Assembly (NCBI GenBank): GCA_963704835.1
Contig: CAVPHW010000020.1
Location: 496,001-560,000, forward strand
Direction: 5' to 3'
Length of the DNA: 64,000 nucleotides
From: GCA-2746605 sp963704835
GTDB taxonomy: Bacteria; Bacteroidota; Ignavibacteria; Ignavibacteriales; Melioribacteraceae
The position numbers were made by a program, and so were the translations under genes. The notes below the pieces were generated by a model. The model searched no databases, was not told the origin of the DNA, and saw nothing but the letters and a program-made list of their open reading frames with translations. Of the stretch, positions 37,891 to 47,321 are shown in pieces (within the stretch, counting starts at the first letter, position 1; the number at the start of each line of letters is the position of its first letter).

Positions 37891-38712
37891 ATGATTGATT
37901 TAGATTTTAAATATCTTAAACTAATTGAGTTCATAAAAAATAAAATTTCTTTTGAACCTGACTTGTCCTTAATTTTAGGTAGCGGATTAGGTGATTTCGT
38001 TAGTAAAATTAATGTCAGTAAATCAATACCCACCTCAGAAATTCCTGGTTATCCGGCTTCTACCGTTAAAGGACACAGCGGATTTTTACATTTTGCTGAA
38101 ATAAATGGTAAAAATGTATTGATTTTCCAAGGTCGTATACATTTTTATGAAGGTTATTCAATTGATAAATGTATTTTACCCGCTTTTATTTCTGGCAAAT
38201 TAGGTGCTAGAAAAATGTTGGTTACAAATGCTGCTGGTGGCGTAAATCCTAATCTTTCTCCAGGTGATTTAATGTTGATTACAAATTTTATTTCTACCAA
38301 CATTTTGAAAGAACTATCTAGCATTCTCGCAATTCCATCGCCAAACCAAAAGGATTTTGTTCTAAATTTACCTTCGAAAGCATTTAATGATATCATTCGG
38401 AATGCTGCATTAGATGAAAACATATTCTTAAAAGAAGGATCATACTGGTTTAACTCAGGTCCAACCTATGAAACTCCAGCTGAGATTATAATGCAAGGCA
38501 ATTTTGGGGCTGATGCTGTTGGAATGTCAACTGTCCACGAAGCAATTTTTGCAGCTTATCATGGTATAGAAGTCTCTTCACTTTCGCTAATAACAAACTA
38601 TGCTGCCGGTTTATCACCGGTCAAACTTTCTCATCAAGAAGTGATAGAAACCGCTGAAATTGCAAAAGATAAGATTGAAAAATTGTTACTGCGTATTATT
38701 TCCTTAATATAA
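37891..38712 (+). CDS. punA: Purine nucleoside phosphorylase (PNP-I, trimeric type)
   Basis: A 273-residue enzyme that splits purine nucleosides with phosphate to base and ribose-1-phosphate. Motifs: LILGSGLGD, VKGHSGFLHF (phosphate/ribose site His), GRIHFYEGY, TNAAGGVNP, and YETPAEI with AVGMSTVHE near the active site. It ends the cdd-tdk-nupC-punA salvage operon; the gap after nupC is 13 bases. Substrate range (guanosine/inosine versus adenosine) is not certain, but this family usually prefers 6-oxopurines. Confidence 0.93.
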   Translation: MIDLDFKYLKLIEFIKNKISFEPDLSLILGSGLGDFVSKINVSKSIPTSEIPGYPASTVKGHSGFLHFAEINGKNVLIFQGRIHFYEGYSIDKCILPAFISGKLGARKMLVTNAAGGVNPNLSPGDLMLITNFISTNILKELSSILAIPSPNQKDFVLNLPSKAFNDIIRNAALDENIFLKEGSYWFNSGPTYETPAEIIMQGNFGADAVGMSTVHEAIFAAYHGIEVSSLSLITNYAAGLSPVKLSHQEVIETAEIAKDKIEKLLLRIISLI

Positions 38713-38790
38713 ACTTTCTTAATTAAATATCGCTAAAAGCATTATATTTCCAGCATCTTTTCTTCTTTGTTTACGAGTAAGCGGGTGTAA

Positions 38791-40743
38791 ATGCAATTAT
38801 TATTTGATATTATTCTAATTTTAACTTTCGCAGTGGTGATTATTGTATTTGCCACAAAGTTCAAAATCCCTGCTCTTATTAGTTTTTTGCTAACTGGAAT
38901 AATAATAGGTCCATCCGCACTTAGTTTAGTTAGTAATATATCCGATATTGAAATACTTGCAGAAATTGGAATTATCCTTTTGATGTTCACCATTGGATTA
39001 GAATTTTCAGTTGCAAAAATAAAGTTAATGAAGACCAACTTTTTGTTTTTTGGTGGCTTGCAAGTTTTACTCACATGGGTTCTATTTGGTATTATTCTTT
39101 CCCTCTTTGGGTTAAACTTCCCCCAATCTTTTTTTGGTGGCTTTATTATTACTTTGAGTAGTACCGCAATTGTGTTAAAATCTCTAAAGGATAACGATAA
39201 ATTAAACGCTCCTTTCGGTATGAAGATGACCGGAATTCTATTATTTCAAGATGCTGCTTTAATACCTTTCTTAATCCTTATGCCGACTGTTGTTAATTTT
39301 GATGGTACATTTTCAATGAGCATTATCTCCAATATTTTTGTTTCAATTGTTGGGATAATTGCACTATTATTACTCGGTAAATTCTTGCTTCCAAAAATAT
39401 TCAATATAATTTTAGAATTGCGGTTGCCGGAGTTATTTATGATCGCATTGTTTGTATTGATTTTTGGAATAGCCTTTGCTGCTTATACTTTGGGAGCTTC
39501 ATTAGCAATGGGCGCTTTCATTGCTGGTGTTGCAATCTCAGATACCGATCATGCTCATCATGTGAATACAGAACTTATACCTTCACGCCATCTATTTAAT
39601 TCAATATTTTTTATATCAATTGGACTATTTATTGATATAAATTTTGTTGTTTCTAATTTACCTGAAATATTAATTTTTACATTTGGAATTATTGTCATAA
39701 AGGGTAGCATAATACTCGGAATATTCTACTTTTCAAAACACTCTTTAAGTGAAGGCATAATAAGTGCTTTTGGATTAGCGCACATTGGTGAATTTTCTTT
39801 TATTTTATTAAAATTATCTCAAGACGGAAATTTGCTGTCAAACTTCTTCTATCAAATATTTCTTTCATCAGCAGTAGTTAGCATGTTTTTTATTCCTTTG
39901 GTATCTTATTTAGGAGAAAGAATTGCCAATAAAAATAAGTTTAAGAAACAAATTGAAAAAAGTAACAATCAAATTAAAAAAACAACAAACCATACAATTA
40001 TTGCTGGATTTGGTGTAAATGGTCAAAATATTTCAAGAACATTAAGACTTCTAGGTGTACCTTATAATATAATTGAATCCAACCCAATTACTGTTAAGAA
40101 TTTTAAAGAAAATGGCTATCCAATTTATTATGGCGAGCTAGATAGAAAAGATAATCTAATTTCAATGGGGATAAACGAAGCTTCATTGCTGGTTATAGCA
40201 ATTTCAGACATTGATGCTACTAAAAGGTCAATCAATATTGCTAGAAGCTTGAATAAAAGTATTAAAATAATAGTTAGGGCCAATTATCTTTCTCAAGTTG
40301 AACCAATGTATAAGTTAGGTGCTGATTTAGTTTTGTCACAAGACCTTGAAACATCACTTACTTTCTTATTCCATATACTTAAATTTTATAATCTTCCCGA
40401 TCATATAATACGTATTCAAAATAATATTCTACGGAAAGAACATTATAAGTTTTTTACTAATAATAATTTTGATGATAAGTGGAAAATAACTGAATTTGAT
40501 AAAATAGAAAAAGATAATGAAATGTTTTTTATCAGTTCCCAATCTAATCTGATTAACCAATACATTAGTGATTTATATCCATTTAAAGAAAGTATTGTAA
40601 AAATTATAGGTTTAATCAGAGAAGAAAATGTTTATTCTGAGGATTTAAGTACTTACACAATACAGCAATTTGACACTTTAATCTTTTTTGGAAATCATAT
40701 CAACATTCAAAAAGCGTTGGATTGGTTTGAAGCCAATAATTAG
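38791..40743 (+). CDS. CPA2 cation/proton antiporter with regulatory RCK domains
   Basis: A 650-residue membrane protein. Residues 1-390 form the Na/H-exchanger domain with about twelve helices; GIILLMFTIGLEFS and GAFIAGVAISDTDHAHHV are family signatures. A TrkA-N domain follows at about residues 405-520 (IIAGFGVNGQNISRTLRLLGV, with the nucleotide-binding glycines), then a TrkA-C domain. It resembles KefB/KefC-type K+/H+ antiporters and related Na+/H+ antiporters; the ion cannot be told. Its end overlaps the convergent rsmE end by 4 bases. Confidence 0.9.
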   Translation: MQLLFDIILILTFAVVIIVFATKFKIPALISFLLTGIIIGPSALSLVSNISDIEILAEIGIILLMFTIGLEFSVAKIKLMKTNFLFFGGLQVLLTWVLFGIILSLFGLNFPQSFFGGFIITLSSTAIVLKSLKDNDKLNAPFGMKMTGILLFQDAALIPFLILMPTVVNFDGTFSMSIISNIFVSIVGIIALLLLGKFLLPKIFNIILELRLPELFMIALFVLIFGIAFAAYTLGASLAMGAFIAGVAISDTDHAHHVNTELIPSRHLFNSIFFISIGLFIDINFVVSNLPEILIFTFGIIVIKGSIILGIFYFSKHSLSEGIISAFGLAHIGEFSFILLKLSQDGNLLSNFFYQIFLSSAVVSMFFIPLVSYLGERIANKNKFKKQIEKSNNQIKKTTNHTIIAGFGVNGQNISRTLRLLGVPYNIIESNPITVKNFKENGYPIYYGELDRKDNLISMGINEASLLVIAISDIDATKRSINIARSLNKSIKIIVRANYLSQVEPMYKLGADLVLSQDLETSLTFLFHILKFYNLPDHIIRIQNNILRKEHYKFFTNNNFDDKWKITEFDKIEKDNEMFFISSQSNLINQYISDLYPFKESIVKIIGLIREENVYSEDLSTYTIQQFDTLIFFGNHINIQKALDWFEANN

Positions 40744-41459
40744 TGAGTTATCATTGAAGAAATTATTGAGGCAGCAGATATAATAGCAGTTTCTGACCTT
40801 AATCTCTTTTCAGAAATTCTTAACTCTATAGGATTGTAAATCTTTGCAATATCATTTTGAGTTAAGCCGGCTTCGGGTCCAAAGAAAAAATTATTTTTTT
40901 GATTAAGTTTAATATTTTTATCATACCCAAAATATTTGACTAAACTTTCATCTGCATTTTGTTCTAATATAAAATTCTTATCCTCTGAAAAACTCATTTT
41001 ACTCAAATCAACAAATTGTAACGAAGGTAAATATGATTGTAAACTCTGCTTCATTGCTGAATGCAATATTTTTTGCCATCGTTCAATTTTTATTCCACGC
41101 TTATGACTTTTATCTGCAGAATATACTTTAAAGTTTGTAATCCCTAATTCAACACATTTTTCTAGAGCAAACTCCATCTTTTCAGCGAATTTTAATATTG
41201 GTACAAAAAAGACAACATTGCTCAAGTAATTTTCAATAAAATATTTGTCAACAATTTTAAGTTTAACGTCACTTTTAGAAATGCTAGAAATAATTGATTT
41301 AAAAACATTTCCTTTTCCATTTGTAATAAATAATTCATCATCTATCGAGTGGCGCATAACTAAAAAAGCATGCTTCGCTTCTTCACCCTGAATAATTATC
41401 GAATTAGTTGCAAGATCAATATTATCTGTATAATAAAATTCTGTATTTGAAAATCTCAT
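40740..41459 (-). CDS. rsmE: 16S rRNA (uracil-1498-N3)-methyltransferase
   Basis: RsmE methylates U1498 of 16S rRNA. The 239-residue protein shows an N-terminal PUA-like part (EEAKHAFLVMRHSIDDEL) and the SPOUT knot: FFFGPEAGLTQNDI and LRSETAIISAASII, which bind S-adenosylmethionine. VELGITNFKVYSADKSHKRG is also typical. It heads leftwards with no clear operon partner other than the FUN14 gene 17 bases upstream. Confidence 0.93.
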   Translation of the reverse strand: MRFSNTEFYYTDNIDLATNSIIIQGEEAKHAFLVMRHSIDDELFITNGKGNVFKSIISSISKSDVKLKIVDKYFIENYLSNVVFFVPILKFAEKMEFALEKCVELGITNFKVYSADKSHKRGIKIERWQKILHSAMKQSLQSYLPSLQFVDLSKMSFSEDKNFILEQNADESLVKYFGYDKNIKLNQKNNFFFGPEAGLTQNDIAKIYNPIELRISEKRLRSETAIISAASIISSMITH

Positions 41460-41476
41460 ATAATAACTTTTTATGA

Positions 41477-41788
41477 TTACCCTTTTTTAAAGCCAAAAAC
41501 AAAACCAATAATGGCTGCAATGGAAAAAGGGATATTTCTTAGAAAAACATTCATAATTGAATCTGTAGGTAATTCTGTATTCTTTACGGCATCAAGAGCC
41601 GTATCTTTCCACGAAAGCCAATCAACTTCAATGTAACCGTTATAAATAGAAAATTGAATAGCAATAAAAAACACAGCTAACAGAAAAACCACAATTTTAG
41701 ACACTTTTTTTGAAACAAATCCAACAGCGATTCCGGAAATTAGTCCAATTCCACCAGATTTTAATATAAAAGTTAGAACGTCTGACAT
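41477..41788 (-). CDS. FUN14-family small membrane protein
   Basis: A 103-residue protein with about three hydrophobic helices and glycine-rich packing (GGIGLISGIAVGF, and FVFGFKKG at the end), matching the bacterial FUN14 domain. The function in bacteria is unknown; eukaryotic FUNDC1 is a mitophagy receptor, which is not informative here. It lies between the Omp85 gene and rsmE. Confidence 0.72.
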   Translation of the reverse strand: MSDVLTFILKSGGIGLISGIAVGFVSKKVSKIVVFLLAVFFIAIQFSIYNGYIEVDWLSWKDTALDAVKNTELPTDSIMNVFLRNIPFSIAAIIGFVFGFKKG

Positions 41789-41836
41789 TTAATTTCCTCA
41801 AATAATTTTATACAGCTAAATTAATACCTTAAATAA

Positions 41837-43156
41837 CTAAAAAGAAAAGCCGGATTCAATTAAAAATTCACCTTTCCCAATTTCATCAAATGCATACTCA
41901 AATCTAATGGCGTTATACGGAAGAATAAGAAGAGTAAATCCAAAGCCCCAACCTGAATCAAAAGATCTTAGCGTTAATGCTTCTCCATTATTATAGGTTG
42001 TACCCCCATCAACAAATAAATTTGTATATAACCCTATTCTAGCAGAAGTTAGTCTTTTAGGTAATAAAGGCAGATCCAAACTTAAATCCCATTCTTTAAT
42101 TATAGGATAATTCATTTCTAAAGAGGTTAATACACTATTGTTACCTTCTCTTTTATTAAATTTATGACCTCTAACAAAATCAATATCACCTAACAAAGAG
42201 AGATCATAAAAAGGAATTCTATTCCCGTATGAATGTCTAAATTTCCCTCTCATTTTTGCTGATAGGTTTTTATATATCTTTTGATACCCTCTGAACTCAG
42301 CATACATAATACTGTACTTAATGTTATTTATACCAAAACCCTTTTTTGAATAGGATACTTGAGAATAAATCCCAGCATCTGAAAACTGCTTGAGATTTCT
42401 ATTGTCAAATTCATAATTTACATTCAGAGAATATGTTCGATCAATACTTGTGTTCGATGCCGAAACATCTGATACTTTTGAAGGGAATGATACATATTGA
42501 AATGAAGGAGAAAACGAAATAGTATTAAATAAATTTATTCTATACCCAACACTTATGGTTGAATATATGAAATCATAATCAAAATTATTGCCATATAAGT
42601 TCAGTGATTTCAAATTTCTGTTTTGTACGTCAATATATCCCAACCCAAATCCAAAAGTAATATTTTCACCATCAATAAGCATAGGATTAAAATATGACAT
42701 TGAGTAAGATGGGTCATAACCAAAAGTAGCAAGACCGGATAGTGTTTCGTTTCTCCCTCTAAAGTTTTTGTAAAGTAGAATTAAACCATATGAAGCTCGT
42801 GATATTCTATCATCCCTTAACTTTAGAAATGGAAGCGGATAGATATACCAGCTTTCAAAAACACTAATTTCAATAATTGATAATTCAGTTTCTTGAATAA
42901 TATTAAGTTCTACTTTATTAAATAAACCGAGGCTGAAAACTCTTTCTTGATTAAATTCAATTTGAGTGAGTGAAACTGTATCACCTATGAAGAAGTTCAG
43001 TTCCCGTAAAATGATATAATCTTCGGTAATATCATTTCCTACAACCCGGATTGAATCAACTATAATACTCTTTTTATCTGTTTGATTGAACTTTTCTTGA
43101 GCCTTAAATAACGATGAGAATAAAAATATTATGGTAAGTATTATTTTATATGACAA
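41837..43156 (-). CDS. Omp85-family outer-membrane protein with one POTRA domain
   Basis: A 439-residue protein with signal peptide (IILTIIFLFSSLFKA), one POTRA domain at about residues 30-105 (IIVDSIRVVGNDITEDYIILREL, GLFNKVELNI) and a C-terminal bacterial-surface-antigen beta barrel that ends in Phe (ESGFSF), the usual BAM recognition end. BamA has five POTRA domains and is about 800 residues, so this is not the main assembly factor; it may export or insert a specific partner. No obvious partner gene is adjacent. Confidence 0.85.
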   Translation of the reverse strand: MSYKIILTIIFLFSSLFKAQEKFNQTDKKSIIVDSIRVVGNDITEDYIILRELNFFIGDTVSLTQIEFNQERVFSLGLFNKVELNIIQETELSIIEISVFESWYIYPLPFLKLRDDRISRASYGLILLYKNFRGRNETLSGLATFGYDPSYSMSYFNPMLIDGENITFGFGLGYIDVQNRNLKSLNLYGNNFDYDFIYSTISVGYRINLFNTISFSPSFQYVSFPSKVSDVSASNTSIDRTYSLNVNYEFDNRNLKQFSDAGIYSQVSYSKKGFGINNIKYSIMYAEFRGYQKIYKNLSAKMRGKFRHSYGNRIPFYDLSLLGDIDFVRGHKFNKREGNNSVLTSLEMNYPIIKEWDLSLDLPLLPKRLTSARIGLYTNLFVDGGTTYNNGEALTLRSFDSGWGFGFTLLILPYNAIRFEYAFDEIGKGEFLIESGFSF

Positions 43157-43184
43157 ATGTATAATCTCTTTCTAATCTTATCAT

Positions 43185-43583
43185 CTAAAAACAATTGCTA
43201 TGTTCAATTTTTATACAAGCATCTTGAATTACAACAATTCCCTTTTTAATTGAACTTTCAATAGCATCATCATTTCTAATTCCAAGTTGAAGCCATAATA
43301 CTTTTGGATTAACGTTGTTCACATCCTCCATAATAGTTGGAATATCTTCGCTCTTTCTAAATACATTTACGATATCAATTTTATGAGGGATATCTTCTAG
43401 AGTATTAAAAACTGTTATTCCATTTGCTTCATTAAAATTCTTATTAGGATTAACTCCAAACACATCATATCCATTTTGAACCAAATAGTCTGCTATTCTT
43501 CTGCTAGTCCTAGAAGGATTACTAGAGATACCAACAACAGCAATTGATTTACTCGATTTTAATATTTCGCATATATTATTCAT
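43185..43583 (-). CDS. CoA-binding domain protein (YccU-like)
   Basis: A 132-residue single Rossmann domain of the succinyl-CoA-ligase-like CoA-binding family: SIAVVGISSNPSRTSRRIADYL at the start, FGVNPN, DIVNVFRKSEDIP, and VLWLQLGIRN. Members bind CoA and appear to influence CoA-linked metabolism, but the precise role is unknown. It lies 11 bases downstream of gcvP on the same strand. Confidence 0.87.
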   Translation of the reverse strand: MNNICEILKSSKSIAVVGISSNPSRTSRRIADYLVQNGYDVFGVNPNKNFNEANGITVFNTLEDIPHKIDIVNVFRKSEDIPTIMEDVNNVNPKVLWLQLGIRNDDAIESSIKKGIVVIQDACIKIEHSNCF

Positions 43584-43594
43584 TAAATCTCAGT

Positions 43595-46456
43595 TTATTG
43601 ATATGCTTCAATTGGCAAGCAACTGCAAACTAAATTTCTGTCTCCATAAGCATTGTCAACTCTTCCTACACTAGGCCAAAATTTATTTTCACTTATCCAG
43701 CTTGCTGGAGTAACTGCTTTAGAAATCGAATATTTGTGATTCCACTCAGAAACTATATCATTTAAAGTGTGAGGAGCATTTTTAAGTACATTATCTTCTT
43801 TGTCATAAATTCCTTTTTCAATTTCAACAATTTCATCATATATCATTTCTAAAGTATCACAAAATTTATCCAGTTCCCTTTTTGATTCACTTTCGGTTGG
43901 TTCAATCATTAATGTACCAGGAACAGGAAATGAAACTGTGGGTGCATGATATCCATAATCCATAAGTCTTTTAGCAATATCTTCAACTTCAATATTTGCT
44001 CTTAATTTAAATTCTCTTGTATCAAAAATTAATTCGTGTGCAACAAATCCATTTGCCCCTTTGTAAAGAGTTTTATACTTTTCTTGCAATTTTGATTTTA
44101 TATAATTTGCGTTTAAAATTGACATTTCAGTTGCTTTTTTTAATCCTAAACTGCCCATCATTCTGATATATGCGTAAGAAATAGAAAGAACACTTGCACT
44201 TCCCCAAGGAGCTGAAGATACAGCTGATATTGATTTTTCTCTATTTATTTCAACAACTGAATGACCAGGTAAATATTTTTCAAGTTCTTTACTAACTGCA
44301 ATTGGACCAACCCCAGGACCGCCTCCACCATGAGGTATAGCAAATGTTTTATGTAGGTTTAAGTGACAAACATCTGCCCCAATCTTTGCAGGATTTGTTA
44401 AGCATAGCTGGGCATTTAAATTTGCACCATCCATGTAAACAAGTCCACCATTTGCGTGTATTATTTTTGTTGCTTCAACAATAGATTCTTCAAAAACACC
44501 ATGTGTAGATGGATAAGTAACCATCAAACCAGCCAACTCATTTTTATTTTGTTCAGCTTTTACTTTTAAATTTTCAATGTCAATATTTCCTTTCTCATCA
44601 CATTTAACAATTACAACGTTAAAACCAGCTAGAACCGCACTGGCTGGGTTTGTGCCATGAGCTGAAGAAGGAATTAAACAAACTTTTCTATTCTCGCCAC
44701 CATTATCTAAATGAAAAGCACGCATTACAAGAAGTCCCGTATATTCCCCTTGTGCTCCTGAATTTGGTTGAAGGGAAACACCAGGCAAACCAGTAAGTTC
44801 AGCAATATAGGATTTTAATTTCTCAAACATCTCAAGATAGCCTTCTGCCTGCCCACTGGGTGAAAACGGATGAATATTACTAAACTCAGGTAAAGATAGT
44901 GCCAATAATTCAGACGCAGCATTTAACTTCATTGTGCAAGAGCCAAGAGGAATCATCGAATTTGTTAGAGAAAGATCTTTTTTCTCAAGGAATTTAATGT
45001 ATCTCATTAACTCTGTTTCAGAATGGTAATTATTAAAAACATCATGAGTTAAAAATGGGGTTCTCCTTTTTAGTACATCCGGGATACTATTTCCATGAAC
45101 ATCTTGAATAATAGCATCTTGATTCACAACTGTAGAAATAATTTCGTTTAATTCAAGAATATCATCAAAGGAAATATCTTCTCCAATTGAAATTCCAACC
45201 GAGTTATTTTCTAGAAATCTAAGATTAATTCTGTTTTGAGAAGTTTTTGATTTTAATCTATTAAATTGTTCTGCTGTAAGTATAAATGTTAATGTATCAA
45301 AAAAAGTATTTGAGTAAAATTCGATTCCTACTTTTTTTAGATTTGAATAAAGAAAAAGGGTAAGTCCATTAATCCGCTCTGCAATTTTTCTCAATCCCTC
45401 GCTACCATGATATACTGCATACATACCTGCCATTATTGCAAGCAATACTTGAGCTGTACAAATATTACTTGTAGCTCTTTCTCTTTTAATATGTTGTTCT
45501 CTAGTTTGGAGCGCCATCCTTAAGGCTCGCCGACCTTTTGAATCAACAGAAACACCAATAATTCTACCAGGAATGGCCCTTTTAAATTCATCTTTTGTAG
45601 CAAAGTATGCTGCATGAGGTCCACCAAATCCAAGTGGTACTCCAAACCTTTGAGTAGTTCCAACAACAACGTCTGCTCCAAATTCACCGGGTGGTTTTAA
45701 TAAGGTTAAGCTTAGTAAATCAGCTGCAACTATATTGTATATACCATTTTCTTTAGTTGATTTGAATAAATTTTCAAAATCAGTAAGGCTACCATCTGCA
45801 GCAGGATATTGTACTAAAATTGCAAAAACATTTTCATTCAGTTCTAACTTATCATCGCTAGAGATTTCAATATTAATTCCTAAAGGAATAGCCCTAGTTT
45901 TAACAACTTCAACAGTTTGTGGAAATACCTTGTCAGAAATTAAAAGTGTATCGGCATTTTTTCTTGTTCCTTTCCTAACTGAAAACAACATGCTCATTGC
46001 TTCTGCAGCGGCTGTTCCTTCATCTAATAAAGAAGCATTAGCCAATGGCATAGCTGTTAAATCAGCAACAACAGTTTGAAAATTTAAAAGAGCTTCAAGT
46101 CTTCCTTGAGATATTTCTGCCTGGTAAGGTGTATACTGAGTGTACCAGCTTGGGTTTTCAAGAATATTCCTCTTAATAACCGCAGGCAATATTGTGTTGT
46201 TGTAGCCCATACCGATATAATTTTTAAATATTTGATTTTTTGAACCAAGTAATAGCATTTCTTTTTGAAGTTCATGTTCAGTTATTGAGCTATCCAGATT
46301 AGGTAAATTTTCTAACCGAATGCATTTAGGGATAGTTTTGTCAATCAATTCATTAACTGAATTAACACCAATTACTGATAACATTTGGTCTATTTCACTT
46401 TCTTGGTGTGGGATATGGCGATTAACAAATTGATCAAAAACCTTGTAGGAATCCAT
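43595..46456 (-). CDS. gcvP: Glycine dehydrogenase (decarboxylating), P protein
   Basis: A 953-residue single-chain P protein of the glycine cleavage system, which decarboxylates glycine using PLP and passes the aminomethyl group to the H protein. The N-terminal half shows YTPYQAEISQGRLEALLNFQ and the C-terminal half carries the PLP-binding lysine in CHLNLHKTFAIPHGGGGPG (about residue 703). Some anaerobes split this protein in two; here it is fused. gcvT and gcvH are not in the window. No frame problem is seen over 2.9 kb, in contrast to the 11-30 kb region. Confidence 0.96.
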   Translation of the reverse strand: MDSYKVFDQFVNRHIPHQESEIDQMLSVIGVNSVNELIDKTIPKCIRLENLPNLDSSITEHELQKEMLLLGSKNQIFKNYIGMGYNNTILPAVIKRNILENPSWYTQYTPYQAEISQGRLEALLNFQTVVADLTAMPLANASLLDEGTAAAEAMSMLFSVRKGTRKNADTLLISDKVFPQTVEVVKTRAIPLGINIEISSDDKLELNENVFAILVQYPAADGSLTDFENLFKSTKENGIYNIVAADLLSLTLLKPPGEFGADVVVGTTQRFGVPLGFGGPHAAYFATKDEFKRAIPGRIIGVSVDSKGRRALRMALQTREQHIKRERATSNICTAQVLLAIMAGMYAVYHGSEGLRKIAERINGLTLFLYSNLKKVGIEFYSNTFFDTLTFILTAEQFNRLKSKTSQNRINLRFLENNSVGISIGEDISFDDILELNEIISTVVNQDAIIQDVHGNSIPDVLKRRTPFLTHDVFNNYHSETELMRYIKFLEKKDLSLTNSMIPLGSCTMKLNAASELLALSLPEFSNIHPFSPSGQAEGYLEMFEKLKSYIAELTGLPGVSLQPNSGAQGEYTGLLVMRAFHLDNGGENRKVCLIPSSAHGTNPASAVLAGFNVVIVKCDEKGNIDIENLKVKAEQNKNELAGLMVTYPSTHGVFEESIVEATKIIHANGGLVYMDGANLNAQLCLTNPAKIGADVCHLNLHKTFAIPHGGGGPGVGPIAVSKELEKYLPGHSVVEINREKSISAVSSAPWGSASVLSISYAYIRMMGSLGLKKATEMSILNANYIKSKLQEKYKTLYKGANGFVAHELIFDTREFKLRANIEVEDIAKRLMDYGYHAPTVSFPVPGTLMIEPTESESKRELDKFCDTLEMIYDEIVEIEKGIYDKEDNVLKNAPHTLNDIVSEWNHKYSISKAVTPASWISENKFWPSVGRVDNAYGDRNLVCSCLPIEAYQ

Positions 46457-46538
46457 AATTTCTCTTAGAATAATTATAAATAAATTTGAATAAGAAATTT
46501 AAGTAAAATGATTAAGAAACTGAAAAAATACTTAAGAA

Positions 46539-47321
46539 TTATTTGAGGTTGACGTTTTGATTTTCAATTAAAGATAAGGCATTTTTTGCGGCTTCTTGCT
46601 CAGCGGTTTTTTTATTTGGTCCTGTTCCAATTCCAAATATTTCTTCATTAACAGAAACTTTTATTGTATATGTTTTATCGTGTTGAGGTCCCAATTGATC
46701 AATAATGGAATAAACTGGCTGCTCCATTTTATTTGCATGAGAATACTCTAAAAGCTGACCTTTATAATTCTTGTCATCTTTTATGTTGCCATTCTCTATT
46801 TGTGGAATAATTATGTATTCAGAAATAAACTTCTTCGCAACTTCCTCTCCCATATCCAAATAAATTGCTGCAATTAATGCCTCCAAAGCATCTGCCACAA
46901 TATTGCCCATCTTGTTCTGATCCGCACTCAAATATTTATCATTCACAAGTATTAAATCTTGTAATTTTAGGTTAAAACCGATTTTTTCTAATGAATGCTT
47001 ATTTACAATATGGGACCTGGATTTAGTTAAAAATCCTTCATCACCTTGAGGATATTTATGGAATAGAAAATCTGCGGTAATTTTCCCTAGGATTGAGTCT
47101 CCTAAAAACTCTAATCTTTCATTGGATTTGATATTTTCTTTTACCAGATCTAAATAAGACCTGTGAGTAAAAGCTTTTAGAAAATACACCTCTTGTTGAG
47201 GTTTAACTCCAGTGAAATCAACAACTTTGTTTAATATTCTTTCTTTTTTTTTTACGCCAAAAGTAAATTCTTTTGAAATATTATTTTTCTTAAAAAAGGT
47301 AAGAAACTTATTAAACAACAT
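46539..47321 (-). CDS. rnc: Ribonuclease III
   Basis: RNase III cleaves double-stranded RNA in rRNA and mRNA processing. The 260-residue protein has the catalytic signature NERLEFLGDSILG (about residues 66-78), DALEALIAAIYLDMG with the second acidic site, and a C-terminal dsRNA-binding domain (GIGTGPNKKTAEQEAAKNAL). Its start overlaps the fabF stop by one base, the common fab-rnc arrangement. Confidence 0.95.
   Translation of the reverse strand: MLFNKFLTFFKKNNISKEFTFGVKKKERILNKVVDFTGVKPQQEVYFLKAFTHRSYLDLVKENIKSNERLEFLGDSILGKITADFLFHKYPQGDEGFLTKSRSHIVNKHSLEKIGFNLKLQDLILVNDKYLSADQNKMGNIVADALEALIAAIYLDMGEEVAKKFISEYIIIPQIENGNIKDDKNYKGQLLEYSHANKMEQPVYSIIDQLGPQHDKTYTIKVSVNEEIFGIGTGPNKKTAEQEAAKNALSLIENQNVNLK

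Noticed and set aside
45735..46079. Plus-strand open frame inside gcvP
   Set aside because: Antisense shadow of a well-conserved minus-strand gene.
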